Notes: generated from the letters alone by a model not told the origin. Positions 48,701-57,016 are shown, numbered from the stretch's first letter. The stretch is DNA of 64,000 nt from a virus (IMGVR_UViG_3300034110_001237:1-64000); one strand, 5' to 3'. Made by a program: numbers and translations.

Positions 48701-49357
48701 ATGCCTAATCCCGATAGAATTGCTCAGTTAACTGCAGTGGCTAATATGAGCCAGCTTGACAAAATTGAGCGGTTGACCACTACCATTAAAAAAGTCTACG
48801 GCATTGATGTGTCAGACGTAAAACTGGTTAAGAATCAAACCGCCCAGTACAAAGCGAAAACATCACTTGGTCCTGCTCGTATCTATGTTTATTCGCAGTG
48901 CATTGATATTAAATTCACATCGACTGTAGCATTTGATGGTCAACAACTCACTTTGAAAAAATCCACGGACGTGATTCAAACTATTTTTGATGACATCAAT
49001 AAACGAACGGTTATTTTTAATGTCGTCAAATTACGTCAACAAAATAATAAAGATGTCCATTTTTATGGTAATACCAAATTCAGTATTAAGATTGTGGTGC
49101 GATTTTCTGCGACTAATCCACAACTGTATTTTAAAGCGACACCTTATTCAACGTATTCTTTCTTTAACTACATGAATGAATGTGCCATGTCGGGTTATAA
49201 AAAGACGCTTGAAGTGTATTATTTGAAAGCTGAATTTGATTCCATAACAGGCGTTGAGCAAGCATTCTCTTTTATTAAAGATTACTTTAAAGGTCGGAAT
49301 CTCACGCTTGATGATGCGAAACGTTTAGCTGACTTGCAGGATATGGTAAAAATATGA
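48701..49357 (+). CDS. Tag-family protein, trio member 1, 218 aa
   Basis: First of three tandem paralogues of about 217 aa. Ends ADLQDMVKI. N-terminal helix, then a beta-rich core (ARIYVYSQCIDIKFTSTVAF) and IQTIFDDINKRTVIFNVVKL, which recurs as QLILDDVNKTLHITEALRF in member 3. GGAG before the ATG; overlaps member 2 (ATGA). Confidence 0.8.
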   Translation: MPNPDRIAQLTAVANMSQLDKIERLTTTIKKVYGIDVSDVKLVKNQTAQYKAKTSLGPARIYVYSQCIDIKFTSTVAFDGQQLTLKKSTDVIQTIFDDINKRTVIFNVVKLRQQNNKDVHFYGNTKFSIKIVVRFSATNPQLYFKATPYSTYSFFNYMNECAMSGYKKTLEVYYLKAEFDSITGVEQAFSFIKDYFKGRNLTLDDAKRLADLQDMVKI

Positions 49358-50007
49358 GCATCTTAGATGAAACAAATTCTTCATTTTACAGTGACGGCAT
49401 TTATGCCTCTAGATCTCTATTAAATGAACACTTTAATCTTACATTTTCTAATGTAACTAAATACACTGACCATGACTATAAAGCAGATGGAGATTATGCT
49501 GTTGATATTTACATTTCAAACAGTGATGTTATCTATCTAACTTTTAAAGAAATGATTTCATTAAATGATGGTATCTTGGTATCTGTATTTGATCATCCAT
49601 TGATTAATAAATATCTAGCAGATATGAACGGTTTGTTTTGTATTTTTGATGCTGTTCGATTTACAACTGACGAAAAGAAATTTTTTTATCCTGTTATTGA
49701 AAACCTGAAACCATCCATTGTTTTTAAATATAGTATTCTTAATAGAGAAATGACAATTTCTGTTCAGTTACTTAACACCATTCAAAAAGATGGTGAATCT
49801 ATTTGCACAATAACAAAAAATACTATTATTCAAAATACTTATGAACCAGCAAAGTTTGATCATGTGTATGGATTAAAAAGCCCATTTTATCACAGTGATC
49901 TTTTAATTTATAAAGAAAGAATTTTAAAGGTTTGGGGGATCTCTCCTGACTCTCCAACCATTGACTATAAACAAATGGGACAATTAACCGATATGATTCA
50001 TATTTAA
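49354..50007 (+). CDS. Tag-family protein, trio member 2, 217 aa
   Basis: Close paralogue of member 3: NTYEPAKFDHVYGL against NAYEPSGFKKIYSM, and KVWGISPDSPTIDYKQMGQL against AIWGIPEDSTDIDYHRLGVL. Ends TDMIHI. Translationally coupled to member 1. Confidence 0.82.
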   Translation: MSILDETNSSFYSDGIYASRSLLNEHFNLTFSNVTKYTDHDYKADGDYAVDIYISNSDVIYLTFKEMISLNDGILVSVFDHPLINKYLADMNGLFCIFDAVRFTTDEKKFFYPVIENLKPSIVFKYSILNREMTISVQLLNTIQKDGESICTITKNTIIQNTYEPAKFDHVYGLKSPFYHSDLLIYKERILKVWGISPDSPTIDYKQMGQLTDMIHI

Positions 50008-50017
50008 GGCCATTGTG

Positions 50018-50674
50018 ATGACTGATGAGATAACCTATATTGATAAACTGCCTGTTGAATATAATATCTTACAGAATATTGTAAGTAATCAATTTGGACT
50101 TGTTGTTTCTAAATTTAAACAAGCTCATTATGATGGTTATATTGGACAATCTCAGTATAATGAAACAGTTAATATTTTCACAGCACGTTCAGTCTATTAT
50201 ACTTTTTCATTTGAAAACATTATTACTATTGAGAATAATCAAGTTGTTACTCGATTAAATTCACCCGTTATTCAGCTTATTCTGGATGACGTTAATAAGA
50301 CACTTCACATAACAGAAGCTTTGCGTTTTAGCCATGATGGAATCATCCATATTCCTGTTCTACCTAATGTTAAATCTTGGCTTGTTTTTAAATATAATAA
50401 TAAACTTGAATTCATGACCATTGAAATACACTTTGCAGTAATTCGTGAAGAAGGCTGCGATGCCCCTTATGAATTAACCACAAAAAATGTATTCATCCAA
50501 AATGCCTATGAACCATCAGGTTTTAAGAAAATCTATTCCATGACAGGTGAACTAATTAAAGATGATTTAGCCGGGTATCATAGTAAATTATTAGCCATAT
50601 GGGGTATTCCAGAAGATTCTACTGATATTGATTATCACCGATTAGGCGTATTAAGCGATATGATCACTATTTGA
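50018..50674 (+). CDS. Tag-family protein, trio member 3, 218 aa
   Basis: ATG at 50018 with AAGG about 8 nt upstream; GTG at 50015 is in frame but too close. Ends SDMITI. Beta-rich; last gene of the operon. Function unknown. Confidence 0.82.
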   Translation: MTDEITYIDKLPVEYNILQNIVSNQFGLVVSKFKQAHYDGYIGQSQYNETVNIFTARSVYYTFSFENIITIENNQVVTRLNSPVIQLILDDVNKTLHITEALRFSHDGIIHIPVLPNVKSWLVFKYNNKLEFMTIEIHFAVIREEGCDAPYELTTKNVFIQNAYEPSGFKKIYSMTGELIKDDLAGYHSKLLAIWGIPEDSTDIDYHRLGVLSDMITI

Positions 50675-50703
50675 TTGCTTGATTTTTAATATTCTGCTAT
50701 AAT
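50675..50703 (+). promoter_or_regulatory. Sigma70-type promoter, extended -10
   Basis: TTGCTT (50675-50680), 17-nt spacer, TGC-TATAAT (50698-50703). Confidence 0.7.
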
Positions 50704-50729
50704 TGTGTACCTTATTGGAGATATCAATC

Positions 50730-50879
50730 ATGAAAAAATCCCTGTTGGCTATTTGTCTTATGTTTACTGTAAATCAAGCTCATTCTGCTGATCGTGTGGT
50801 CATTGATATTTTTATGCCACTGACAGTTTGCATTCCTAAACTGACTCCTGTTTTGTCGTTGAAAAAATGTGAGATTTAA
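50730..50879 (+). CDS. Small secreted protein, 49 aa
   Basis: MKKSLLAICLMFTVNQAHSA reads as a clear Sec signal peptide with cleavage after AHSA; the mature peptide of about 29 residues holds two Cys (PLTVCIPK, LKKCEI) that may form a disulfide. TTGGAG upstream and its own promoter. First gene of a run of exported proteins. Confidence 0.75.
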   Translation: MKKSLLAICLMFTVNQAHSADRVVIDIFMPLTVCIPKLTPVLSLKKCEI

Positions 50880-51371
50880 GTGACTCATTATATCATTTTT
50901 AAAGAATTGCTTGACTATCCTGTTCAATCAGTTGTAGATGAGACTTATGCAGTAAAAGATTATTTAGGTGTTCATCTTTGTAATTTGGTTGAATTTCCTA
51001 TTGATTTTAAAGTCAATCAAACAATTAAGGTACATATCATTCAAGATTTTTGTTATGATGGTCGGCGTGTCTGGCAACTTTTCTATGTTACTTTCAAAGA
51101 CGAACTGGTGATGTTTTGCTATTCAGCAGGACGAGAAGGTCGTGATAGTTATTCTAGTAGAATTTTTAATATAAAGGCTTTTACTGATATGTTGCTTTTC
51201 ATTGCGGAACAAGATGATTATTATGACGAATCATTTAAATTATCTGAATTGAATACTATTTGTAATCTCGTCCATCGACAAAATATTACAATCACGTCTC
51301 TTGATGAAAAAGCAGATGATTTCATTAATTTTTACAGCAATAAACTCAATGATGTCTTTAGTAGTTGGTAA
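50880..51371 (+). CDS. Hypothetical protein with GTG start, 163 aa
   Basis: The GTG lies directly after the stop of the 49-aa gene; no ATG occurs in the first hundred codons, so a GTG start by coupling is required. Beta-rich N-terminal half (YPVQSVVDETYAVKDYLGVH), helical C-terminus. Unrecognised. Confidence 0.75.
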   Translation: MTHYIIFKELLDYPVQSVVDETYAVKDYLGVHLCNLVEFPIDFKVNQTIKVHIIQDFCYDGRRVWQLFYVTFKDELVMFCYSAGREGRDSYSSRIFNIKAFTDMLLFIAEQDDYYDESFKLSELNTICNLVHRQNITITSLDEKADDFINFYSNKLNDVFSSW

Positions 51372-51376
51372 CTTTG

Positions 51377-51385
51377 TGGTATAAT
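51377..51385 (+). promoter_or_regulatory. Extended -10 promoter
   Basis: TGG-TATAAT (51380-51385), the recurrent form TTTGTGGTATAAT. Confidence 0.5.
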
Positions 51386-51415
51386 GCAAGCCACAGATGA
51401 GAGTAGAGGCATATC

Positions 51416-51940
51416 ATGACACTATCTATCCGCAAAGAATACGAAACATTAGGGGTTGATACCTATTACAGCGACCATGCTGAAACGTATCACAATCCTC
51501 ATGCTGCCTTTGCTTTGACCTGTCTTGACCAGCTTTGGAAACCAAGCTTTAAAAACATTCTGGATTTTGCTTGTGGGGACGGTCTTGTTTCTAAACATCT
51601 CTCCAAAACAAAACAGGTTAATTCGGTTGTAGGTTGTGATAAATTTCTATTTTCCCGTTATCAGAGAGAAACCCATAATCAATGCTTTGACTATTCGTTT
51701 GAAGACGTTGCTAATGGTGAGTTTGAAATGCCTAAAGTTGATGTGATTGTATTAAGTTATGCCATTGACCTTGTTGAAGCGTCGTATTTGAGTACCATGC
51801 TTTATGGCTTGTCTACGATTGCTGATAATTTGATTGTTATTCGTCCGAATAATCATGTTGTTGAACATTTTGCTTGGCAGTTGGAACAATCGGTAAAAGT
51901 AGAAAAATCTCGTGGAATGTTGTACACAAAAACTATTTAA
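51416..51940 (+). CDS. SAM-dependent methyltransferase, 174 aa
   Basis: Class I methyltransferase fold: motif I ILDFACGDGLVSKHL (about residues 47-61), acidic end of strand 2 in VVGCDKF, and strand 4 VDVIVLSYAIDLVE. The catalytic site after strand 4 is not of the DPPY or NPPY type, so DNA adenine methylation is unlikely; small-molecule or protein methylation is more probable. AGAGG before the ATG. Shorter than many in the family but with a complete core. Confidence 0.8.
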   Translation: MTLSIRKEYETLGVDTYYSDHAETYHNPHAAFALTCLDQLWKPSFKNILDFACGDGLVSKHLSKTKQVNSVVGCDKFLFSRYQRETHNQCFDYSFEDVANGEFEMPKVDVIVLSYAIDLVEASYLSTMLYGLSTIADNLIVIRPNNHVVEHFAWQLEQSVKVEKSRGMLYTKTI

Positions 51941-51954
51941 CTAGGAGTTATAAA

Positions 51955-52389
51955 ATGATGAAGAAAATTGTTGGCGTTATGTTCATGACTTTGGGTTTGA
52001 TGAGTATGAGTGCTCATGCAAATATGGCAGTTATGACGGCTACTAATACAGCTATCATTAATACAGTGGCCGCTTCTAGTGTGATTGATGAACCCGAAGC
52101 AGAACAAGCATCTGAACCCGTTGTGGAAGCTGTTAAGGTTGAAGCCAAGGAAAAAACGTATAATGTTGAACCAGCCGGAAGCTATATGTTAACTATTTGT
52201 AATTCTTCACAAGTGCAAACTGCTCTTGCTTGGCAAACCGTTTGTACCGCTGACAAAAATCGTTCTTTTAGAAGCAATATGTGTCCGGTCATGTCTTTTT
52301 TACGGTTTTGCCAACCAGCGACAGCACAAGAAGTTAAAGGTCTGAATCCTGTAAAAGCCAACTACAACAACATATTCTTAAAAGATTAA
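51955..52389 (+). CDS. Secreted protein with four cysteines, 144 aa
   Basis: MMKKIVGVMFMTLGLMSMSA-HA is a signal peptide with likely cleavage after AHA. The mature protein begins with an Ala/Val/Glu-rich linker (EPEAEQASEPVVEAVKVEAK) and ends in a domain with four Cys (TICNSS, TVCTAD, NMCPVM, RFCQPA), probably disulfide-bonded in the periplasm. AGGAG before the ATG. Confidence 0.8.
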   Translation: MMKKIVGVMFMTLGLMSMSAHANMAVMTATNTAIINTVAASSVIDEPEAEQASEPVVEAVKVEAKEKTYNVEPAGSYMLTICNSSQVQTALAWQTVCTADKNRSFRSNMCPVMSFLRFCQPATAQEVKGLNPVKANYNNIFLKD

Positions 52390-52399
52390 AGGTGCCATT

Positions 52400-52882
52400 A
52401 TGAACACGACACCACTCATGTATTCGATTACTTTTAAGAAAACTAATGAGGCTTCCGTGGCTCATGACGATTTGAAACGAGTCACCAATACAATCATTGA
52501 TAATTGGGCGAGTGAAAGCGACTTAACGCTTACCAATGCAAAGCCAGAAGTCTATGAAAATGCTTGGAATTATGTAGATCTTAATCGTCACTTGATTTCT
52601 AGTAAGCTTTTGCAGTATAATAGCCGTGTTGATGGCGATGACCTTGTGATTGAATTCAATCTGAATGCGATTCTGGATAGTTCAGCCGAAATTAAGGCTG
52701 ATTACTGGGAAGACAAGTATCTTCAAGATTACAATGATGTGGAAAAATTGTTTCATCCATTGATTGATGGATTTTTCAATAATTTTGATGGAGCCTTTGC
52801 TTTCCTGATGTTTAAAGAAATGTCTGCCAATAAAGATTTTAAAGAATATCCACAAATGCAACACAAATTGTTTAACAAATAA
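52400..52882 (+). CDS. Hypothetical protein, 160 aa
   Basis: Soluble, no signal peptide, although it lies between two exported proteins. AAAGG before the ATG. Acidic, with DDLVIEFNLNAILDSSAEIK in the centre. Could be a cytoplasmic partner or chaperone of the neighbours; not shown. Confidence 0.75.
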   Translation: MNTTPLMYSITFKKTNEASVAHDDLKRVTNTIIDNWASESDLTLTNAKPEVYENAWNYVDLNRHLISSKLLQYNSRVDGDDLVIEFNLNAILDSSAEIKADYWEDKYLQDYNDVEKLFHPLIDGFFNNFDGAFAFLMFKEMSANKDFKEYPQMQHKLFNK

Positions 52883-52913
52883 ATTTAACTATCTTAATAA
52901 AGGAAAAACTAAA

Positions 52914-53240
52914 ATGCGTAAAATGATTAGTCTCATGTTTTCGGTTGTTGCTCTGGTTCTGTGTGGTTTTCAAACTGCTGCTCTTGCAGGCCCGATTATT
53001 GTCATGCCACGAGTATATATTCCACCTGTCCGTGTCGCCACACCTGCACCGGCTGTTAAAGTTACTCCACCACCGGCCCGCGTTGCGACTCCTAAAACCA
53101 ATCAGTCTGAATCAACGACCAATAGTCTTGTTCCTATTATGACAGGTATTGCTGTTATGAACGCTACATCGTCAGCAAATGCGGCATCTAATCAAGATGA
53201 AGATGATAATAACAATACTGCAGAAGATTCTGACGAATAA
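52914..53240 (+). CDS. Secreted proline-rich protein, 108 aa
   Basis: Signal peptide MRKMISLMFSVVALVLCGFQ..ALA with cleavage near residue 25. The mature part is Pro/Val/Ala-rich (VYIPPVRVATPAPAVKVTPP) and ends in an acidic tail (SNQDEDDNNNTAEDSDE). Likely extended and disordered in the periplasm. AAAGGA before the ATG. Confidence 0.8.
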   Translation: MRKMISLMFSVVALVLCGFQTAALAGPIIVMPRVYIPPVRVATPAPAVKVTPPPARVATPKTNQSESTTNSLVPIMTGIAVMNATSSANAASNQDEDDNNNTAEDSDE

Positions 53241-53299
53241 CCTTTTTGTCTAAAGTGACTAGATTTCTTTAGTGAATGATAGTCACCAAGGCATGATTG

Positions 53300-53308
53300 T
53301 GGTATAAT
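53300..53308 (+). promoter_or_regulatory. Extended -10 promoter
   Basis: TGG-TATAAT (53303-53308), recurrent TTGTGGTATAATA form. Confidence 0.5.
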
Positions 53309-53363
53309 ACGGCCAATGAAGTAAATAACCCTTTTTACACTTGTGCCTATGAAGGTGAATGAC

Positions 53364-53984
53364 ATGACTAACCAAAAAGAATATCCGTTGATTGAAAACC
53401 TTGAAGCGGTGAAACGTAAAAAATTCGCCACTGTCGAAGATCGGTTAACCTCTATTATCGCTGTATTGGATGAAGAAGTGTTGTCGCGTGGTATTGAACA
53501 CAATCCAGACAGAACTGTTCCAGAAGATATGGTTCGACAATCTAAATTTCGTTGGGATGTTGCGGGTTGTGTTTTTACTGGTAAAAAAATGCTCAATGCT
53601 ATGCAAAAGCAAGAAGTCACCAATATTGTTACTAAAAATTATCTGCTTTGTGTTCATCAGCCAGAAGTTTTCTATGATATGGCTGCAATGATGTTTTATA
53701 ATTTCTATAATAAAGACAGCGGTAGTGGTTTGACTGCTGACGAAAATAACGAAATCATTAGAAATATTTTTGGTAATGACTTTGATAAATTGCAAGAAGC
53801 ATTTGATGAGTGGTTGGTGGAACATATTGAAAAGATGTTGATTCCACACCCAACTTGGACAAGTATTGACCCTGTTAAGCATTTAGCAAGCCAATCCAAA
53901 TATTATCAAGAATCGTATAAAGGTGCTTTTTTTATGTCTTCTATTGAAAAAGCCATTCAAAATGTAACTAATGCAATAGTTTGA
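53364..53984 (+). CDS. Hypothetical helical protein, 206 aa
   Basis: ATG at 53364 with AAGG about 8 nt upstream; earlier in-frame codons overlap that site. Mostly helical, soluble (VRQSKFRWDVAGCVFTGKKM, then FNEIIRN-type helices). Ends QNVTNAIV, not the shared tail. Unrecognised. Own terminator. Confidence 0.75.
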   Translation: MTNQKEYPLIENLEAVKRKKFATVEDRLTSIIAVLDEEVLSRGIEHNPDRTVPEDMVRQSKFRWDVAGCVFTGKKMLNAMQKQEVTNIVTKNYLLCVHQPEVFYDMAAMMFYNFYNKDSGSGLTADENNEIIRNIFGNDFDKLQEAFDEWLVEHIEKMLIPHPTWTSIDPVKHLASQSKYYQESYKGAFFMSSIEKAIQNVTNAIV

Positions 53985-54006
53985 TCGTTATTTTGTTTGA
54001 AAACAG

Positions 54007-54027
54007 AGCCTCTTCGGAGGCTTTTTT
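54007..54027 (+). terminator. Rho-independent terminator
   Basis: AGCCTC/GAGGCT, TTCG loop, T-run. Confidence 0.9.
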
Positions 54028-54096
54028 TATAAATTTTTATTTACTTGATTTTTTATCGTTTAGTGCTACTCTTTTAGATACACTAATGGAGCCACT

Positions 54097-54681
54097 ATGT
54101 TCAGTAAATTTATTAATTACATTAAATTAGACAAAACAACGATTCTTATTCTTATTGCAATCTTGTCCTTTAAATCGTTTGCTTATAATCCATCTTATGT
54201 CCCAACTGGCTCAATGATCCCGACGATTGATGAGAAGTCATTCATTTTGGTGGATGTTCATAGCTATGGTATTAAGATCCCTTTCACTAAAATTGAACTG
54301 TTGAAAACAGGTCATCCAGAACGTGGTGATATTGCTGTTTTTAGAATGCCTTTAGACGAAAGAACCAATTATGTGAAACGTATTGTGGCTGTTGCTGGTG
54401 ATACTGTTTATTTCAATGACAACTCTTTCAAGATCAATGAAGTCCCAACGGATATGCCTAACATGAAGAAAGCTGTTGTGCCTGTTGGTTATTATTTTGC
54501 AATCGGTGATAACATCAAACATTCTTATGATAGCCGTTTCTGGGGTTACGTTCCAGAAGCTAATCTTGTGGGTAAATATGTCACTACCCTACTCAGCTTG
54601 AACAAAATATTACCACAATCAGATAAGCCTGCAGAACATGAAAAACATGGCGAAGACAAGCTGAAGTTGCAAAAACAATAA
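54097..54681 (+). CDS. Signal peptidase I (S26 family), 194 aa
   Basis: Cleaves signal peptides of exported proteins on the periplasmic side of the inner membrane. One N-terminal anchor (about residues 13-29), catalytic Ser in PTGSMIPTI (S39), catalytic Lys in NYVKRIVAVAGD (K94), and the later GDNIKHSYDSRFWGYV box (SRxxG type). Compact size resembles TraF-like or phage and plasmid versions. GGAG before the ATG. Lies just after three signal-peptide genes (50730, 51955, 52914), so it may process them. Confidence 0.92.
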   Translation: MFSKFINYIKLDKTTILILIAILSFKSFAYNPSYVPTGSMIPTIDEKSFILVDVHSYGIKIPFTKIELLKTGHPERGDIAVFRMPLDERTNYVKRIVAVAGDTVYFNDNSFKINEVPTDMPNMKKAVVPVGYYFAIGDNIKHSYDSRFWGYVPEANLVGKYVTTLLSLNKILPQSDKPAEHEKHGEDKLKLQKQ

Positions 54682-54719
54682 ATTATGTTATACTTGGCTC
54701 CAACAAAGGAGCCTTTTTT
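54667..54719 (+). promoter_or_regulatory. Promoter, terminator and ribosome site in one element
   Basis: TTGCAA (54667-54672), 16-nt spacer, TGT-TATACT (54689-54694). Right after it, GGCTCC (54696-54701)/GGAGCC (54708-54713) with a T-run ends the peptidase message; the 3' arm is also the ribosome site of the gene starting at 54720. A new transcript starting near 54701 lacks the 5' arm, leaving the site open, while read-through RNA would hide it. Confidence 0.6.
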
Positions 54720-54995
54720 ATGTCCAACAAAATTTTTATTGCATTCGTCAACTTGGTTGATAAATATGAAAAAACGTTGAATGAACTCGATGACCCAGAA
54801 CTGATGAAGTCTGATAAGTTGTTTGCTGGTATGATGGCAGACTTTAAGAAAGAATTTGTGAGCTATTGGTTGCTGATCGAGCAATATGGCCGACTTAAAG
54901 TATTTGGTAATCAAGAAGAAATGTTGGCAACTGTCACTGAAATGCAGAAAATCATCACGGCCAAGAATGCTCCTTCTGATGAAATCTTCTCTTGA
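54720..54995 (+). CDS. Hypothetical helical protein, 91 aa
   Basis: ATG directly follows the T-run of the terminator, with AAAGGAG in the hairpin arm. Helical, acidic (DKYEKTLNELDDPELMKSDK). Unrecognised. Confidence 0.75.
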   Translation: MSNKIFIAFVNLVDKYEKTLNELDDPELMKSDKLFAGMMADFKKEFVSYWLLIEQYGRLKVFGNQEEMLATVTEMQKIITAKNAPSDEIFS

Positions 54996-55020
54996 TGTAA
55001 ATTAATAATAGGAACCCATT

Positions 55021-55143
55021 ATGGATAAAAAGCCAGAAAAACCAACAAGATCTACTGAGCCTCCTGTCAGACGTGTTGTTAATGAGAAAGTTATCAACAA
55101 AAAAGAAATTGATGATTGGTGTAAAAACCGAAAACAGAAATAA
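55021..55143 (+). CDS. Small basic protein, 40 aa
   Basis: Short gene with AGGA before the ATG, 25 nt after the previous stop. Pro/Lys/Arg-rich first half (MDKKPEKPTRSTEPPVRRVV) then KKEIDDWCKNRKQK. Probably real from its ribosome site and position; function unknown. Confidence 0.6.
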   Translation: MDKKPEKPTRSTEPPVRRVVNEKVINKKEIDDWCKNRKQK

Positions 55144-55169
55144 ACACTGTAGACGCCAGTTCGCATTCG

Positions 55170-55178
55170 TGGTATAAT
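55170..55178 (+). promoter_or_regulatory. Extended -10 promoter
   Basis: TGG-TATAAT (55173-55178); a poor -35 (TAGACG, 55150-55155) lies 17 nt upstream. Confidence 0.5.
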
Positions 55179-55208
55179 ACGCCCATATTTCGAATAGAGT
55201 GAATTACT

Positions 55209-56102
55209 ATGAAAGCTTCCGATTTCAATAAAAACTTCATTAAAGACTTGAAACTGCCTATAGCCGTGGACAAGTCTCCCTATTTTGAACATTATCTCGC
55301 ATTGACGAGTCCTTACTATGGTTCTGTTGAGAAATACGAAACCTTCAAACGTGACTTTGATGCATTTGGCAGTCAGTTCTTTTTTGAACACAACCGCAAA
55401 ACAGTCAACGCTACGCTGGATGCGATTTCGGCTTCTACTGAGTATGCTCGTTTCAATGCAATGGACATGAGCGTATTCAACAAAGAAATTAAAATCAGTG
55501 CAAAAGAACTTTACAAATCGGATAAAGCGGATAAAAAGTTTTACAGCATTGATTTGGTTAAAGCCAACTTCCAGTCGCTGTTGCTGGTAGAGCCGACTAT
55601 TTTTGGTGGTCATACCGATTACACTGAATTTGCGGTTAGCCGGGGTTTCAACGATTATATGCTAATCAGTAAGCTGACTCGCCAAATCTTGTTTGGTAAC
55701 TTGAACCCAAAACGTCAACAAAAGGTTCAATACTTCATGATGAACCAAATTGCTGACCGGTTGATCAAGTCTGGAATTGATGTATCGTCTGTTTACAGCC
55801 TGTCTTCTGATGAACTTGTTTTTGAACAAGGCGACTACAAGAAAGAGGCTATTTGGGATGCTATTGCACCACTTGGTTACAATGTTCGTGTTGAAGCGTT
55901 TACGCTTCGCAAACCATTCGACAAGCCCTTTTATGTAAAGGAACGTGATGATGGTAGTGTAGAGTTTAAGATGGTTCCAACGGCTGTTATGGCTGAGTTC
56001 ATCAAACGCTTTGAAGGTCGGGCTGTTGAAGATATTGACCTTTACTTCTACGATGAAAGCAAAAGGTTGTCTAAATTTATCGAACCCGCCATCGAGAGTT
56101 AA
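55209..56102 (+). CDS. Hypothetical protein, 297 aa
   Basis: Well-formed gene with more balanced codon use than the tag proteins. Contains IADRLIKSGIDVSSVYSLSS followed by DELVFE, a strand-turn-acidic segment that superficially recalls polymerase palm motifs, and VEDIDLYFYDESKRLSKF near the end. I have the impression of having seen this family in large phages but cannot name it. Own promoter and terminator. Confidence 0.75.
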   Translation: MKASDFNKNFIKDLKLPIAVDKSPYFEHYLALTSPYYGSVEKYETFKRDFDAFGSQFFFEHNRKTVNATLDAISASTEYARFNAMDMSVFNKEIKISAKELYKSDKADKKFYSIDLVKANFQSLLLVEPTIFGGHTDYTEFAVSRGFNDYMLISKLTRQILFGNLNPKRQQKVQYFMMNQIADRLIKSGIDVSSVYSLSSDELVFEQGDYKKEAIWDAIAPLGYNVRVEAFTLRKPFDKPFYVKERDDGSVEFKMVPTAVMAEFIKRFEGRAVEDIDLYFYDESKRLSKFIEPAIES

Positions 56103-56118
56103 TATCAGATGGTTAATT

Positions 56119-56143
56119 AAAGCAGTCTTCGGGCTGCTTTTTT
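56119..56143 (+). terminator. Rho-independent terminator
   Basis: AAAGCAGTC/GGCTGCTTT (one G-T pair), TTCG loop, T-run. Confidence 0.9.
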
Positions 56144-56164
56144 CTTTCCATACTTCTTAAACTA

Positions 56165-56173
56165 TGGTATAAT
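56165..56173 (+). promoter_or_regulatory. Extended -10 promoter
   Basis: TGG-TATAAT (56168-56173). Confidence 0.5.
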
Positions 56174-56204
56174 CACCACCTTAATCAAACAAACAGGTGA
56201 CAAC

Positions 56205-56903
56205 ATGATCGGTAGAAAAGTTTATTTCCGCTATGCTGATAAAGTGATGGCTGTTGAAGTCTATGCAGAAACCCCAGAAGCATTTAAAGACCGTACAGGC
56301 ATTGATGTCATTGATCATACAGTAGCCGAAGTCGCCAGCTTGGTGGATTACACTGGTGTTGTTTCCGAAGCTCGTGTTGGTAAGTCTGTTGAAAAACTTC
56401 GTTATGCAGAAGGGATTGCAGAAGTCATTACACGTCCAAGATTGATGATGGCTCAACAAGATATTGATGATGCAATTTCTCGCTCGACTATTTCTTTGGA
56501 GTTGAAGCAAGTTTCAGACATTCCTGATATGCCTGAAAATTTCAAAAATTATTTAACTTCTTCATTCTATTTTAATACAAATGATAAAAAAAGTTTTGTG
56601 GGTTTTGTTGAAATCCCTAACAAAAATCATTTTATTTTGAATAATTTAGTTACATTACATTCTGCATCTTTTATTATGCCTGATCAAAGGGAGTTTGTTT
56701 CTGTGCATGTTTTTAAAAGTGGAACTTTTGAATTTGATACAGAAAAGGACATTATTGAAAAAGGTGAGTGGATTGTCTTAATTTATGGTGTTGATAACTA
56801 TTCGTTAGGTAAACGCTTTCATACCGAACAGGAAGCAAATGATTTTGTGCGTCTTGGTTGGAAGATGGAATTCGAAAATGATTTGCTCTACTACAATTCA
56901 TAA
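56205..56903 (+). CDS. Hypothetical protein, 232 aa
   Basis: N-terminal ubiquitin-like or barrel-like segment (MIGRKVYFRYADKVMAVEVY), middle helix, and a beta-rich C-terminal domain ending in KMEFENDLLYYNS. The second half is more AT-rich than the first, which could mark a fusion of two origins. CAGGTG site before the ATG. Unrecognised. Confidence 0.75.
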   Translation: MIGRKVYFRYADKVMAVEVYAETPEAFKDRTGIDVIDHTVAEVASLVDYTGVVSEARVGKSVEKLRYAEGIAEVITRPRLMMAQQDIDDAISRSTISLELKQVSDIPDMPENFKNYLTSSFYFNTNDKKSFVGFVEIPNKNHFILNNLVTLHSASFIMPDQREFVSVHVFKSGTFEFDTEKDIIEKGEWIVLIYGVDNYSLGKRFHTEQEANDFVRLGWKMEFENDLLYYNS

Positions 56904-56918
56904 GTATTAAAATACGAC

Positions 56919-56946
56919 AAAAGGACTATCGCTAGTCCTTTTTTTA
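56919..56946 (+). terminator. Rho-independent terminator
   Basis: AAAAGGACTA/TAGTCCTTTT, TCGC loop, T-run. Confidence 0.9.
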
Positions 56947-56975
56947 TTGACGAATTTTGCTAAAAGTGATATAAT
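56947..56975 (+). promoter_or_regulatory. Strong promoter, extended -10
   Basis: TTGACG (56947-56952), 17-nt spacer, TGA-TATAAT (56970-56975), starting where the terminator ends. Drives 57017-58679. Confidence 0.75.
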
Positions 56976-57016
56976 TCTCCCCATTAACTACCATATAAGG
57001 TAGATGGAGGCGTGAA

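Noticed and set aside
53192-53623. 143-aa reading frame on the minus strand
   Set aside because: Crosses the end of the proline-rich gene and the promoter of 53364; no signals of its own.
55002-55613. 203-aa reading frame on the minus strand
   Set aside because: Overlaps a well-supported rightward gene and spans its promoter; no ribosome site.
55209-56102. Polymerase-like palm motif (SSDE)
   Set aside because: A single short strand-turn match is not enough without the other polymerase motifs.
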